Shown piece after piece: positions 1 through 12,945 of a stretch of 64,000 nucleotides of DNA. The notes beneath the pieces are model-generated. The model ran no database searches, was not told where the DNA came from, and was given only the letters and a program-made list of their open reading frames with translations. The stretch comes from Chlorophyllum brunneum (Eukaryota > Basidiomycota > Agaricomycetes > Agaricales > Agaricaceae): contig OY756142.1 in the NCBI GenBank assembly GCA_963576785.1, positions 2,852,001 through 2,916,000 of the forward strand. Reading direction: 5' to 3'. A program made the translations under genes and the position numbers. Positions within the stretch are counted from its first letter, which is position 1. Every line of letters starts with the position of its first letter.

Positions 1-945
1 TGGGTAAGTTGTCAATCATGAAAGAGACAATCCGAACCCCTTCAAGCTTGTGTTGAGCTTGGTAGTCGTCTAGGAGTGTCATTGCGGGTGGGACTAATAG
101 TGGCCAGAGATCTTCGTAGGCATTTGCCTAAATGCATGGCAAGGGAATATGATTCCTAGGAATCAGTAAAACTTTGGATTGACGAGTATTGGAAGTGAGG
201 TTTCATTTACCGGCATGTTTCGAACTATCCAAACGAGCACACTCCAGATTCCCGGATAAGTTTTCCATGTCTGTTCATCATAGTAGTCCTGAGTGGCACC
301 AGGGCCACCCGCAGGACGGGCGAGCTTCCGACCAGTCACGGTGCTAATGTATGGGTGGGGATTTGAGGCGAATATGGGCTTCAAGTTCTTGAGGAGCGTA
401 TGACGAAGTAGAGCAACGCTCGGTTGACTAATTTGTGGGATAGAAAGGATGTCTGGTCAGAAACATTATCATCACAGGGTAGCATAGATAACATATGAAG
501 AAGACTTACCGAAAGCAATGTGTCGCGTTGATTGATCCGACCACGGAGAAAGATCGAGTCCATTGCCATCCAACTCAATAGCAAATGGCGACACGTAAAA
601 TACGATGTTTGCTAGTGCCGTATCGTCCAATTGTTCACTGGTGGCTCTTTGCTGAGACACCAGGTCCCCCAGTGCAAGTAATGCGACGGGTGTGTTGTTT
701 TTCCAGATGGTAAGAGTTTTCAGCGCCTCTGGGTCGTCGGACAAAGTTCGAAACCGCTCGTATTCGGCAGGGATTCTCAATTTTTGAAAGATGTTTCCTA
801 GGTTGTTCATGGTCATTCCCGGTGGTAGTCGTTGAAGCGAGAGGCGGCAAGTAGCGTGCGCATTAATGGAGTGTGATATTCGGTGGAATGCTGTTAAGAG
901 ACTGGGCACGTGAGGATCTGATAAAACATTGGCGCCAAACAACAC
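1..945 (-). CDS. TTI2: TTI2-like subunit of the TTT (Tel2-Tti1-Tti2) complex, C-terminal part cut by window edge
   Basis: Tti2 works with Tel2 and Tti1 as an Hsp90 co-chaperone that stabilises PIKK kinases (TOR, ATM/ATR). Three minus-strand coding blocks are visible: about 945-507, 430-250 and 125-1. The family-like signature is in the last: after a WxVLVWIVRNMP stretch an intron is removed and the frame continues as YEDLWPLLVPPAMTLLDDY, then a KLEGV helix. This resembles the Tti2 'LLPPLLTLLDD...KLRG' region. The earlier blocks are helical, HEAT-like and lack recognisable catalytic motifs. The 3' end lies outside the window. The 5' end is unclear because no in-frame ATG precedes the first block; an ATG near 813 or an unseen short exon is possible. 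It is divergent from CNB1, whose ATG is about 100 bases away. The join of the first two blocks is not resolved. Family assignment is moderately sure. Confidence 0.58.
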
Positions 946-1044
946 GCCTTGTTCCCCGCATTCACGATCACACCCTGTTCTTATTCAAGTCGATCCAGAC
1001 ACCAATAACCCTGCAACTCCGTTCAGCAATATTTCTGAGCAAAA

Positions 1045-1962
1045 ATGGGACAATCTCGTGTGTACCCATCCTTCTAAACTCTTGTCTATCTCCGAGTTAA
1101 TGACAATAATCAGCGTCACAGTTTATGGAAGATATGGAAAAACGTTCCAACTGTAAGCAGTTTCGCTCTCTATGCCGAAGCTCAAAGCCGACGCCGAACA
1201 CACTCCACAGTCACCCAACCCGAGCTGGAGCGCCTCAAGAAACGTTTCATGAAACTCGACAGGTGGGCTTCCATATTCTACATAACCCTCTGCGATGTCC
1301 GACAAGCTTTCTTTGTCGTAGCGACGGTTCAGGCTCGATTGACCGAGAAGAGTTCCTTCAGATTCCTCAAATTGCCACGAATCCTCTTGCCTCACGAATG
1401 ATTGCTATTTTTGATGAAGAGTACGCTTCTCCGCTCCTCTAGTCTAAAACACACCCCTAACACGCGCCAACAGCGGCGGAGGGACCGTTGACTTCCAGGA
1501 GTTCGTTGGAGGATTGAGTGCCTTCAGTAGTCGGGGTGGTCGGGAAGAGAAGCTCAAGTGTATGTCGCTTCCACCATTACTCGCCTAATTTCACCTTACG
1601 AAATCACCACCACCACAGTCGCATTCAAGGTTTATGATATGGATAGAGATGGGTATATCTCCAATGGAGAGCTGTTCTTGGTTCTCAAGATGATGGTCGG
1701 GAACAACCTCAAGGTTCGCTTGACTAAGTTATTAATGATCGAAAACCTCATCTACTGCAAACTATAGGATCAGCAGCTGCAACAGATTGTCGACAAGACC
1801 ATTATGGAGGCAGATCAAGATGGTGATGGAAAACTCAGCTTTGAAGAATTTGCTCAGACTGTATCCAACACCGTATGTATATCCGCTCCTCTTACCGTGC
1901 TACCGACTGAGCAACGGATACAGGATATTGTTAAACAAATGACCTTAGAAGACCTATTCTAG
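1045..1962 (+). CDS. CNB1: Calcineurin regulatory subunit B
   Basis: This is the Ca2+-binding regulatory subunit of the phosphatase calcineurin (PP2B). Eight exons join cleanly: 1045-1059, 1122-1152, 1211-1262, 1322-1420, 1474-1559, 1619-1713, 1768-1872 and 1924-1962, giving 173 residues, the usual length. The start is MGQSR, keeping the N-terminal glycine that is myristoylated in this family. Four EF-hands are visible: loops beginning DSDGSGSID, a degenerate [18 protein letters not shown] and DADQDGDG-like (read as EADQDGDGK). The C terminus is the conserved QMTLEDLF. The first exon is only five codons. No truncation or frame break was seen. The identification is essentially certain from the continuous match to the family. 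Confidence 0.95.
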
Positions 1963-2385
1963 TCCCGCCGATTACTTCTCTCATTTTCTCTCTCACCTTA
2001 TCCCTCTCCCACCGCTCTCGCTTTCACGGATCACCTCGTTCATTGTTACCGCATCACGTTTAATAATGAAACCCATTGTATGAGCTATCCCTTAACCTTC
2101 TTCCCTCTCATCCCTTTCCACAAGCTGTTTGTTCTCTCCGGTGGCTTTTGTAGAAATTTTGTAATGATATCGCAATATACAATACCCAAGGCGCTTACTG
2201 TCTCGGAGGTGGCCGATACCGAAGACCCGTAGGCTAATTAAGGAACAGAAACGAACTATGTGTCCTAGGAAACCTTAAATGCTAATCGCATCCCTCTTCG
2301 AACCATTAGAAGTGGAGTTTCGTGATGCATGAAGGCCTCGGCTTCGCAATCTTGTAAGTAGTGATATCCTTTCGTGCGCGCAGCA

Positions 2386-2980
2386 TCAGGCACATCTCTC
2401 CAATCGAGCTAGGCTTGCACTTCGAGAGTAACAGCTGTTCACCACGGCAAGTCCTTGGCTAAACCGTTGGCTCTTGATATCCCTGTGTACATACGGTCCA
2501 GGAATCATCCCAAATCGTCGGACGAGCGCAATTCCAATCATGCACAGATAATCAGGATCGTGTGGGTGTGTGGCAAGGTCTTCATACGTGATGCTCCGCA
2601 TACTTCAGGAAAGTCGGCAAGTGGGGTGACATTTGCTCGCTAGAAGCCAAGCCACGGCTCGGGGGGATTTGGTGGGAGGCTTGCCTTCGGACACGCCGTC
2701 GTCCCAGCAACATACATACTTTCGCACTGGGGTGAATGGATGTGTCAGTCTGGACTGAACAAGTCTTGCGACTTTCCATCGACTCGCGCTTCCCCTATAC
2801 GGTAAAGCAGACAGGCAGATTCAAATTCAGATAAATCTTCTTCAAGGAGATACCGAGCAGGAAACAACATTCCAGTTGTCGCAATGGTGTATTTTTTTTG
2901 GGTACCTCCATGCCTCGATCTACTCGGCGTATGGATAGTACATATGCATTGGGTTGGAGTGCCAAGGAGTTCCGACAATC
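2386..2980 (-). pseudogene. Possible decayed TPR-protein fragment
   Basis: Short open stretches on the minus strand do not form a full gene. One reads HPHDPDYLCMIGIALVRRFG, which resembles the start of the tandem TPR units common in Agaricomycete TPR-CHAT and NLR-like proteins ('HPDxPxxLNNLGxxLxxRFE'). An upstream block ends LEEDLSEFESACLLYRIG. Stops and frame changes separate the blocks, and no start-to-stop gene could be assembled. This may be a relic or chance resemblance. Confidence is low. Confidence 0.2.
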
Positions 2981-5560
2981 AGCAGAGCTATTCGTTCATC
3001 TGTGTTACTCATTGGTCAATCATAGAGTGAGAGTGGAGAATACGCCACACATGACATATGTACATGACATTTACACTCCATGTACGTGTTCGCGTGGACT
3101 TGACAACACTAATGACTGATCATCGGTATTGATCATTCACACTTCCATAGTCAATTTCGTGTATTTCCCAAACTTCCTCAAGGCTTTTTCATTACCTCCA
3201 CAACTTACACAATCAACCAAAAAGCCTGATAGGATCGGCGACAATGGGATGGAATTGGAGGGATTGTTCTTCTTGATGATCCTCGTGGTTCCAGGCTTCG
3301 ACACTGCTATGAGTATTTATATTGGGCGTGTTCATAAATGCCACCTGTCTGGATACTTCACTATAGTAGATGATAAAACCGGACCCAGGACATCAATTCT
3401 GGACGCAAGAAGCTAACAGCACTGGTGCGCGAAGCTGATATCATTTTAAGTGAGCATCATAGTGCATAATCAATCACCTGGTGGCTTGGGTTGGGTGATT
3501 TATTAGTTTCTTTTCAAACATTTGGGACCCCTTGGATCGGCCGCTATGGCATTCACGTCAGATTCTTTGCAACTCCTTTTTTAGTGCGTATATTCTTCGT
3601 GAACACATAGTGGTTGTGGTCCCGCTATTTGACATGATTTCTTATGCTGTGGATTACAGCGGTGGCTGTATATCTAGATTTAGATTCGCCGCACGACCCA
3701 GCATATCCCGTAGTACGATAGGAGCATCTCCTGGATCGGATTCCTGGAGTATTCAGCAACTGCACATGCAAGCAGTGCTATAAACAAGCCCTTGCTCATG
3801 TCGACACGCAGTTTGGTTCTCTTTCCGTGATCTTCTACGTCAGGACCATCCTTGGCAGTGATCGACAGTTCGTTGTAGTTGGTTGGACTGATTACAACTG
3901 CTCGAACATCGCTATCTCTGTAAATACCACGACCAGTGACTCGGACTAATCACCCAAGGATGTGGCTCACTATGCTCATAAGTTTCCCGTTGACCTTCTA
4001 CCGGTGACGCATAAAAAATAGCGCGTGTGGGAAGAAGGCTGTGTTGTGGATAGACAAACCCGCTGTGGTTGAAGAGATAGAAGGGTGCGCCAGCCGTAAT
4101 CCAGTTTCTCGTTGTAATGACAACTTAATTGTCCCTGCAACCGTTGCATCTAAATCTCAATTACAATCCAGTGGACGGGGCAAATCAACGTATATCGTGC
4201 CTCTTTAGAACTCAATACTCGTTCATACGTCAGAATTGCAACGCTATGCCCCCTTTCAGGAGAGCATGAGGATCTGGTCGCTGGTGGTTGAGTCGTTGGC
4301 ATCAAGTTACTGGTATTACCAAAACGACTAGTTATCTGAATGAACCCAAGCTTTCCTTACATACGACTGGTAGAACTGTGGCACGCCGTGGCTCGTGTGA
4401 TAACACCATGGACGCCTAATCCATAACACTACATTTTGCCGATTTCCTCCAGCAGTCCAACTACCAATTCCCTCATAATAGCACAGACCCCGCTGACAAA
4501 CCGCCGCGGTCGCCCTCACATTACCACTATCTATGCAGGTGAACCGGCACGAAGACTCTCGCAATGCATCAAAAATTTCTTAATCCAGCTATCTGCTACT
4601 GCCCAAGATGCAGGACCCAGCGCCCACCTGCGAAGGGAACGCCAAACGGCGCAGTTACCTTGATGGGGAGTAGACACGCCAAGAACTTGCCATGCGTACC
4701 TGCTGTCCATACAATCACCGTGACCCAATGATTTATTGGCTTGGATTTTTTTATGGGTCTGGTGCAACCCATTTTGTGGTGTATATTCTCACTGTCAATC
4801 AGAAAGAAAACGTGACCCCACCCATTGCGACGCGTTTTCCAAGGCACTTATATCTCAGGGTCGAGGGCTGCGTCACACAATGCGACCTCCTTACCTGGCG
4901 CTCTGCCAGTGAGGGACATGCTGGAGTTGTGGTGCTTCCCACAGAAGTTCAGTCGCGCCCCGAGTGGCCCCACCATTTGAGCTGCCCCCTTCGGTCTCCA
5001 CTTTTGTGTTCTTTGAATAGAACACCGGTTTAACAACAATCATCCGAGTCGATCAAAATACGAAACTCGGATTCCAGGTTCGATCAATGTCGACCTCCAC
5101 CATCATGATCAGCTACTACGACCATTTCTCAACCAGTTATGTGTAGATGCGCACACGCCCCACGATTATCGTAGATGTTTTTTGATACTCCCCGGGCTGG
5201 CTCCACGGTAACTGACAGTTTGGGGTACACAGATCCTGACCCCGCACACATTTAGACCAAACCATATGGCATTGTTTGCGATACACAGTGCGAAGCACAG
5301 TACTTTAGACCTTAGAAGGATATACGGGTTTGAACCCGGCCATTCCGACTTTCGCACCTTCGCTTGCTGTTCTTAACATCAGAGTTGCTAGAAACGCAGG
5401 TATTGTCTGAAGAAATGGAGATGCAACCTGGGCCAACCCAACTTCATCATTCTCAAGTCGTCGCCATAGAGCGAGCGACACAAACTAATGTAAAGTTTTA
5501 TTTTCTCAAAATAAAAAATAAAAAAACTGACGAGCTAACAGGATATTGCCAGTAAGCTGC
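2981..5560. other. Gene-poor stretch, no gene supported
   Basis: Only short open frames occur on both strands and none could be joined into a recognised protein. Between about 3740 and 3950 several plus-strand frames stay open at once, but no family was recognised. A T-arm-like sequence near 5320-5340 was examined as a possible tRNA and rejected. Confidence 0.4.
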
Positions 5561-5589
5561 TTTATACAAGCAAAAATCACAGATATATC

Positions 5590-7045
5590 TTATGACTCAG
5601 TCGCCAGTATTACTATCATGGTGGGTGCCCTTTCGATCATCCGCAATTATGATATTAAGGGGGCAACCGACAGGTCCTAGACTGGTTATATACTCTCGAC
5701 ATGGAAGTATCCCTCGTATGGACATATGGGTGGAGTATAACCAAGGTTTTGTACCTGCTTGCACGCTATTTGCCGTTCATTAATGTGATAATCTTGTTGG
5801 CCTGTGAGCCCTTCGTCTCTTTGCTTTCCCTGTAATTTTTCATCTCACCCGGGTAGATGAGACTTCATCAACACTTTCTCCCGCAGCGTGTAAGGCAGTA
5901 TATACATACATCGCAAGTAAATCTAATCTGGCTTGTTCTTCTGATTTTGCCTTATTACTGAATTCTGCTCAAACAGTCGTCTTGATGTTGGGTATTGGAT
6001 GTGGAGAATGTATGTCTGATCCCTGGAACGCGATTATCATTCATTACAGCGGAACTCAATTACTTCGTTGACAGTGATTTTTGCTCTGAGAACCTGGGCG
6101 GTTTGGGGAAGGAACAAGCTCCTCGCATATGCCCTTACCCTATTCTCCCTTACCACTTTCACATTAGAGATTGTCTTTGCTTGGTTGTCCACCCATGGTG
6201 CGGCACGTACGTGACCCATCCCACTTTTGTCGTCGGGATCCCTGTTGAACTCATTGAACAGAGGAGAATCCAGGATCTTCGAGATGCACCATAGGAAATA
6301 TAAAAGGTTCAATCGTCTCGGTTGGGTACATCCTACTAATGGTTTATGATACGTGTACGTATACTCGCTGCCGCCTCAATACCTCCTATCACTTCATCTG
6401 ATGCCTTGAGAATGCATCATATGCATCATTACACTCACACGAAACCACAGGTCTTCTCACTCTGATGGTTTTCCGCGGTATCCCGATCTGTGAGTAAAGT
6501 CTTTCACTGGGACAACATGCTAAATAAGGCCCCTGTAAACGATCAGATAGGGCCAGAGGATACTCACGACTTGTGCGTGTTGTGTATCGGGATGGTAAAT
6601 ATTCTTCAGCTATTTTTTTTGCCCAAATCCAGACACTTATTTTAATTTTACCTTCCGATACAGGTATTACATATTACTTTTATCAATTTGGTATGTTATC
6701 TCCAGCAAGGGGCGCAACGGTCAACATATGAGGTCATCTAGTTCTTTCACTACTGAACGTCATTGCATTCCTCCTATTTCCGGTGTGTTTAGTTTCTTAA
6801 CTACGGAACATCTGTCTTACCACCTCTGGAAGGAAATCTCTCAAGGCTTGTTCATCATGTATGTACGATGGTTAGAACTGGGTCTCCTCCACTGACAAGG
6901 GTTCCACGGTCACAGAATTCAGTGGATAGCACATTCCATCTTTGCTTGTAGAACGGTCCTACACATACGGGAGCAAGGACACCTACAACAAGTGCAGGAT
7001 CTGCCAAGCCTCACCCAGGACTTTGGACATGACATAGAAAACTAG
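5590..7045 (+). CDS. DUF6533-type multi-pass membrane protein
   Basis: This is a seven-helix-type integral membrane protein of the family greatly expanded in Agaricomycetes; its function is unknown. Spliced blocks in order: SVASITIMV joined across an intron to DWLYTLDMEVSLVW; then SITKVLYLLARYLPFINVII, which is the family hallmark 'W..xKxLYLLxRYLPFI'; then ALRTWAVWGRNKLLAYALTL, the conserved 'LRxWAxWxRxR' helix; then LVRVVYRDG joined to ITYYFYQF; LSLLNVIAFLLFP; and finally HSIFACRTVLHIREQG near the C terminus, with TAG at 7043-7045. The order and spacing match the family. The 5' exon is not resolved: the first clear codons are at about 5590 but no in-frame ATG is certain. Central exon joins (about 5800-6040 and 6200-6560) are approximate. 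It reads as intact rather than decayed. Confidence 0.6.
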
Positions 7046-8072
7046 TACATATACTCGCATTGCGGACTGACAACGGACCTCTGGCACTGGAGAGGGATTA
7101 ATAAGACCTTAACTTTGTTTTATAGTTTGTTTTTTTTTTTTGGTAGAGACTTTGTTTATAGTTACTACATGACGACAATATTCATCCACAAATGGCTAGG
7201 CCTCAATAAGTGGGAAGTCTTACGAGAGGGGCCGTGCCGTGAATCATAGCGGAGAGATAGTCGAACATCTTGGCACGTCGCCAGCGCGGAATTTGCCATA
7301 CGAATATCCAGTGGCAGATCGGTGCTCCACACTAAGGCGCCACCTGGTAATATACAGGAGTGTGTATTAGTTTGTAGGGTTGTCCTACAGATACGACAGC
7401 GCGCACAAATACAACGAATGTAGAGCAGGGCAAGTTTGACCGGAGATACGGTGTCCCAAAGCCCGGAAGCCGTTGATATAGCCTTATGCTCAGTAGTGGG
7501 ATCGACGCGCGAGCATTATTATCATGGTTCAATGATTAACGATTTGTGTATCGGCTATCCCTCAATGTATCCTGGTTTAAGAATCATCTCAGTGTCAGGC
7601 ATCTAGAGTCTTTTTTGTTCAAGGGTGTCAGTTTGCATTATTGGAGAAGAAGAGCACGGCCAGAGGCCAGCATTTGGGTTTGCGGTGGGGCATTGAGACA
7701 AGCAGACGTGGGAAGAGACTGATAGGGCTTAGCATGGGAGTTGGAACGTTGGTAGGTAAAAAGAAAAGGAATCATCCACCAGCGTTGGAGCATCACTGGG
7801 GTACGATGCATACGAGCCAACAACTATTCCATGAAAGACATCGACCAGGTCCTAATATTCAGTGCATACCGTTCTCAACCCCCCGAGAAAGTAGGTCTGT
7901 GGTAAGAATCTCAGAATCTCACACAACCTGGGGTACTTCACAAAGCATCGTCGTTGGTCAAACAGGTTCTTGATATCTACAACATAGCCGGGGACGGCGC
8001 TTTCGGAATATCACGATAGGCACACGTCAATTGTTAATTCCTACAAGTCTTTATTCAAAACCCTGGGCTATT
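7046..8072. other. Intergenic, nothing recognised
   Basis: It holds a poly-T run near 7131-7141 and short frames without family resemblance. It lies between the 3' ends of two convergent genes (DUF6533 and GH92), so it should contain their terminators; no clear signal was picked. Confidence 0.4.
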
Positions 8073-11000
8073 CTAGTTGTATCCCCCGGTTGAAATTGAC
8101 GGGGGAAGTGCATTCGGCCCATTTCCACAAGAGACATTGATATCGTCAGTGAGGGTGAGTTCAATGACAGATCCAGTCTTAAAAACGTCCCAATCCAGGT
8201 AACAGTTGGACTTGTATGACTGACCGTTGACGGTGACATTCTGATCATGTCCTCGTAAGAAAAGGAGTTGTTTCGGTATAAAATAAATGCGTACCCGAAC
8301 AAAGACATGCCCCCCTGTGCCATCTTCGGGGTTTCCCCTGAAATTATTCGACTTGATCACAGTCGTGGTATTGAAAGCCGGATTAAAGAAGGAGATTTGT
8401 CTAAAGAACGGTGAAGAGAGGAGGAATTGCTCGGTTGCGGGCAAGGGATAGAGACCGGCGAGGTAGAAAGTAGCATAGCTGCCCATCGCACCTACGATCA
8501 AAGTTAAGGCTTGGCACTACATGAAACAGGGAAAACGGATATACCGGAATCTGTGCATATATCAGATGAGAACTGCGAAGACAAATGACGAGACTAACCG
8601 TCGTTCCCCGGAAGACCGTTGACCGATGTGTTGAAGAACTCTGCTATAACTTGTCTGGACCTTTGAGTACTCAAACCGGGTCGGTTGGCGTAGTGGTACA
8701 TATATGGCATTTGCTGTGATGGCTCATCCGTTGCTTCGAAGTATTCCTATTCAGAGGTTCGCTTAAGTTCCTCGGAACATGTAATCCACGAGTAAATCAC
8801 CTGCTCGAAGATAAAATCTAGTCGATGGATAAAGCTTTCATTTCCTCCTTGAAGTTCAATCAACTTCGCGGTATCTTGGGGAACATACTGGAGTTAAAAA
8901 CTTTAGGACTGCGAAAACCAGGAGGCGAGATGGGATGTCTTACTTGGGAATACTGATCATTGACCATACATCAGGTCCAAGTGTGAATAATACTCAGTGG
9001 AAAGCGCTCACAATAATCGGTGACCCTGATCCTATGTCAGCCAGTGTAGTAATAGGTATTTGAGAGTGATCACTCACCTTCATAGAATCCATCTCGGTTT
9101 ACAGCATTCAAGAAGCATGTAGCATGTGCAGGATCATGAATACTGCAATGACGAGGGTCCGTGAAATTAAAAGTGCCATTGGCAAACCTCGGCTATTCAC
9201 CTTTAGTCATGGTCGATTAGATGCAAGGACCGGAGCACACCTGCATCATGCCCTTGATTTCTGGACTGCCGGGAACGCTGATGTCAGCGTTCCAAACGTT
9301 CATGAAATTCCCTGCTCTTCCTAAGTACTAAAAGCACTGAATCAGTACCTGTCGTTTCAGCGACCGAGGACCCGACCTTCTCGTGGTCATCGGTCTTGCC
9401 TAATGCCTTTGCCACTTGTGCAATAGCGAAGTCATTAAAAGCGTGCTGGGTTCGAATCGTTGAGTGACGTATCACGAAAGATGGACTGCGGCTCACTTCT
9501 AATGTCCGGGACACCTGCTTGGTGTTAGCACCTCCTGGGCTGAACATATCGTCGGGGATGTAGCCTGAGCTCTCAGTTACACCATGATTGAATCAGCGCA
9601 AAGGAAGCACGAACCAAGCTGCTTCCAGATTCCAGCTTGCCGACCCTGCAAATTCCAGTTGGGTGGCTCGTTCTCTGCATCAGCCAGTAAAGCATTGTAA
9701 AGGTCATCTGGAGAGACGTCGAGTGCTGCAGCCTGTTCATGGAACCTGGACCGTGTTAGAAACATAAAGGGCATTGTTACGCTAGATAGCGGCGCCTACT
9801 TGACGAAGAATTCGCCCAGAATGGGATCACCGTCTGCAGAAATACTCTGTAAGCTTTTGTTCGTTCGTGGGTATGAGCGAGACATACTGCTACCACCCTG
9901 AATGAAATGCATTGCCGTTGCTCCTCGGCATTCAGGAAGCCAACCTTGAATGAGAGGTTACCTCTGATTCACGACGACATAGGTACAAAGGACATACCTT
10001 CATGTTTCTGGATGTCAATCATCCCCCGAACAATCCGAGAGAAAGTGGCAGGGTCATGGAGAGACATGAGGGGGTAGAGTGTTCGATATGTGTCCCACTA
10101 TAAATTATTCAGCACTTGAATCCAACGTATCATGAACAGGCAGCATACGTTGCAATAGAAGGAGTCAAAGTAAGGCTCTGTCGAGTTCCATTTCGGGTTT
10201 TCTCCGGTATCTAGGGAATATCTTAGCTATGTTCATCTATGAGGTCTCAGGGCCTTACAGTCCGCAGGTGATATATGCGTGCGGTATAACTAACATCCCC
10301 GATTAGAGGTGCATTGCTCCAAATGGACATAAAACACACCGAAGAATAGAATAGCTGGACGGTTTCCTTCGGAACTCCAGTTGTGTCCACTTGCACACGA
10401 CCCAAGAGGTCATTCCATTGCGCCCGAGCATCATTGTGGACCTTGTCGAAGTCGAAGTCGGGAATTTCTTCCTCGGCATTGGCGCAAGCTTGTTCACTGG
10501 AAATCAACGAGACACCAACACGCGCTAAGATCGTTGTTTTGCCACTGGGCGCGGGCGAGAACGTGAATAGTGCACCCAACTCATCAATGAATCCTAATCG
10601 GGTGTTCGCTTAACGACATGACAGCAGAAGGACCAAGGGATTTCGCGCACCATAATACACCTGCAGGATGTTTGTTGTTCCCTGAACTGGAAAGTCAGCT
10701 AACCACGCGCCGTACTCCGTCGGTTTACCGAGATCAAAGCCGTCGCCCTTGAAGGTGACGCAAGTAAATGCGCTATATCGTCCTATTTACACCTCAGCCA
10801 CTGTAAGCGCCAGGAAAGTATATCATGCTTACCCGGACCAAATGAAGCGGCAAATGAAGCACCTCCCATGACTTGAGCAGTATTAGGATCAAGCGTCATG
10901 ACAGGATTCGTGCTGCTTCTCTGTCCGTCGTTGGTGATGTCAACGGCGATTCTAGGATGTTTAGTCCCAGCGGGGAATGTGTAACGATGTAAAGCCGTCC

Positions 11001-11806
11001 GCCGCGTCGCCGTTAATTCAACTCTGATAGAGTTTGACTGTGCAGCAGCTCAGCCTGATTTACTTACGAACGAGATCCTCATCGGGTACGCACCAAATTG
11101 GTCGAGAAATATCCTGGAGACGCGAAATCATCAGGGGAACCTATCCTATCCGTTGAGTACTCGGTGGGGCACGGTAACGTTGGGACCAACCGTCCGGGAG
11201 GATGTGACGCAAGAGTTTTCGGCTATTGAGCGAAGTAGCACACTTGCCGAATGAAGAACATTTCGCAAAGGGCCAGAGCTTGAAGTTTGAAAGGGGAACG
11301 GCCTAGCAAAATGTCAGACCAGGTACCAAAACCAAAGGTTCAATGCGAACGCACGCCTCCTGTCCCGCTGTCGTGTAACTGGGAAAAGCCAGTCACGTTG
11401 GACTTTGGATCTCCATCGTATCCGGCATGCTGGCGATAGAGTTAGAGATTATATGCAAGAGTTTGTTGTGCAAGAACTCGCATTTCCGGGAGCATCCGTA
11501 TCCAATCCCGCTTTTACCATTCCATGAGGCAACGTGGCGCCTACCAAAAATTCAATGGCATATAATTCAAGTGGTGGAGAAATTGACCTGGAAAGACATG
11601 GCCACCATTGGTCGTTCCGATGAATGGTATGACTAGACTCGCTGGGTCGGTAATGGGAGTGATTGTGTTTTCTGGAGGATGAGCACTAATAGCACTACAG
11701 GCGTGACATTAGCAGAAAACAAGTGTTGTGAAGTTTCGCACCTTGAGCTCTGAGCATTGACCGTGGCTCGGCGTGCGAGAAAAAGTAGAAGCAGCGTCCA
11801 CCTCAT
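8073..11806 (-). CDS. Secreted GH92 alpha-1,2-mannosidase-like glycoside hydrolase
   Basis: GH92 enzymes are Ca2+-dependent exo-alpha-mannosidases; this one is predicted to be secreted. The start at 11806 gives a signal peptide, MRWTLLLLFLARRATVNAQS, and a splice leads into the mature protein. Family landmarks appear in order over many exons: FIGTTNGGHVFPGATLPHGM; HAGYDGDPKSNVTGFSQLHD then SGTGG; RVGVSLISSEQACANAEEEI; NWDTYRTLYPLMSLHDP; the GYIPDD turn; and near the end GLPGNDDSGAMGSYATFYLA with its conserved Asp pair. The protein ends GGYN* at 8073. At least a dozen introns are needed, and no frame-breaking damage was seen in the joins tested. Family assignment is very sure; exact linkage specificity is not visible from sequence. 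A role in using mannan or N-glycans is inference. Confidence 0.88.
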
Positions 11807-12945
11807 GCTTACGACTGAAGGGAAGCAGCAATCGTGGTGCCGACTAGTGAACCTTTTATAATATTACGGTGGGCCGATCAGGTGGTTGAGGTAGACCACA
11901 TTGCACAAGAGTTGAAAGCCGATCTAACCTAAAACTCTGAGTACAAAGAAGCGCGAGAAATGTCGTGTAGCTTCCAAAGAATACGCCCAGAGCACGCTGC
12001 TATATTATTACTTGGGAGTAGGGAATAATAAGCGTGAACACGTGTGCTCGTTCGAAGTTTCAACCTGGGAAAGGCGCTGAGGTTATAAATAACCGTTCAC
12101 TTTAAATACGATGACCAACGCTCGCATCGGACATAAGCGTGTGTGGTCTATGGCGGAGAAAAAAAGGGGGCAGAAGGGCTACATAGTACATACCCAATCT
12201 CCGAACTGCTCGGCTCCAGGAATCCGGAGCCAGTCCTAACGAATTCCACCTGGCGTCCCGGTACCTTGAGCTCGAGTCGCTTCTATCCCCGTTGATAACC
12301 GTGGCAAGCAAAAGCCAGATGATCGCCAGATTAATCTAGGAAGAGAAGTCCGGATAAAAACCAGGACGTCCTCATGCATATTGAACGTTCATTGGTTGTT
12401 CCTGTCGGCATAAGGGCATTGAGCAGTGCAGCTTTTAACTACCGGACTTCTGTGCAGAACCTTTGGTGGAGTCGCTTCCAAAAATCTAGCTGTTGATAGT
12501 ACATGAGATACGCTGTGAGAGTAGGAAGTTATCATGAAGCAATTGTACAAATTCGGACCATATGTTTGCCTTTATTTGCTATTGTCCCCATCCGATCCGT
12601 TTCTGAGAGATCCGAGCTCCATAAATACCCCCACCTGGACTTGTGTGGGGTACCGCATCGTCCACGTTCCGTCTACATAGCTTTAGATTGCTACAACAAA
12701 AAGTCAAATCCGTCCAACTTTTGTGTACGGTTTTGTGCAAAATATCATAATTTTCTCCAGGTTCGCGCGTCGTGCGATAAAGTTCTCAGCCGCTTTCCCG
12801 TTTTGAACTGGTGGACCTGGCAATTTCGCTACTAGACCGGGTTCCCGCCAGGGCCTTTCCATATTGGACAATGATGACTATCATTGGTTAAATCCCTTAT
12901 AAGCCAGCAGTGCGCTATGCCGCAGAAAAAAAACACTTTCCCAAC
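11807..12945. other. Divergent intergenic region between GH92 and MARVEL genes
   Basis: It contains the promoters of two divergent genes. No coding region, repeat or RNA gene was recognised. A frame at 12503-12835 has no family resemblance and overlaps where the downstream promoter should be. Confidence 0.4.

Noticed and set aside
3532..3960. Several simultaneously open plus-strand frames near 3.5-4 kb
   Set aside because: No family could be recognised in any frame and no exon chain with start and stop could be built.
5288..5357. tRNA-like element: 7-base inverted ends GTGCGAA/TTCGCAC and a B-box-like GGTTCAAAC on the minus strand
   Set aside because: The T-arm does not pair at the right distance from either acceptor strand, and no anticodon arm forms.
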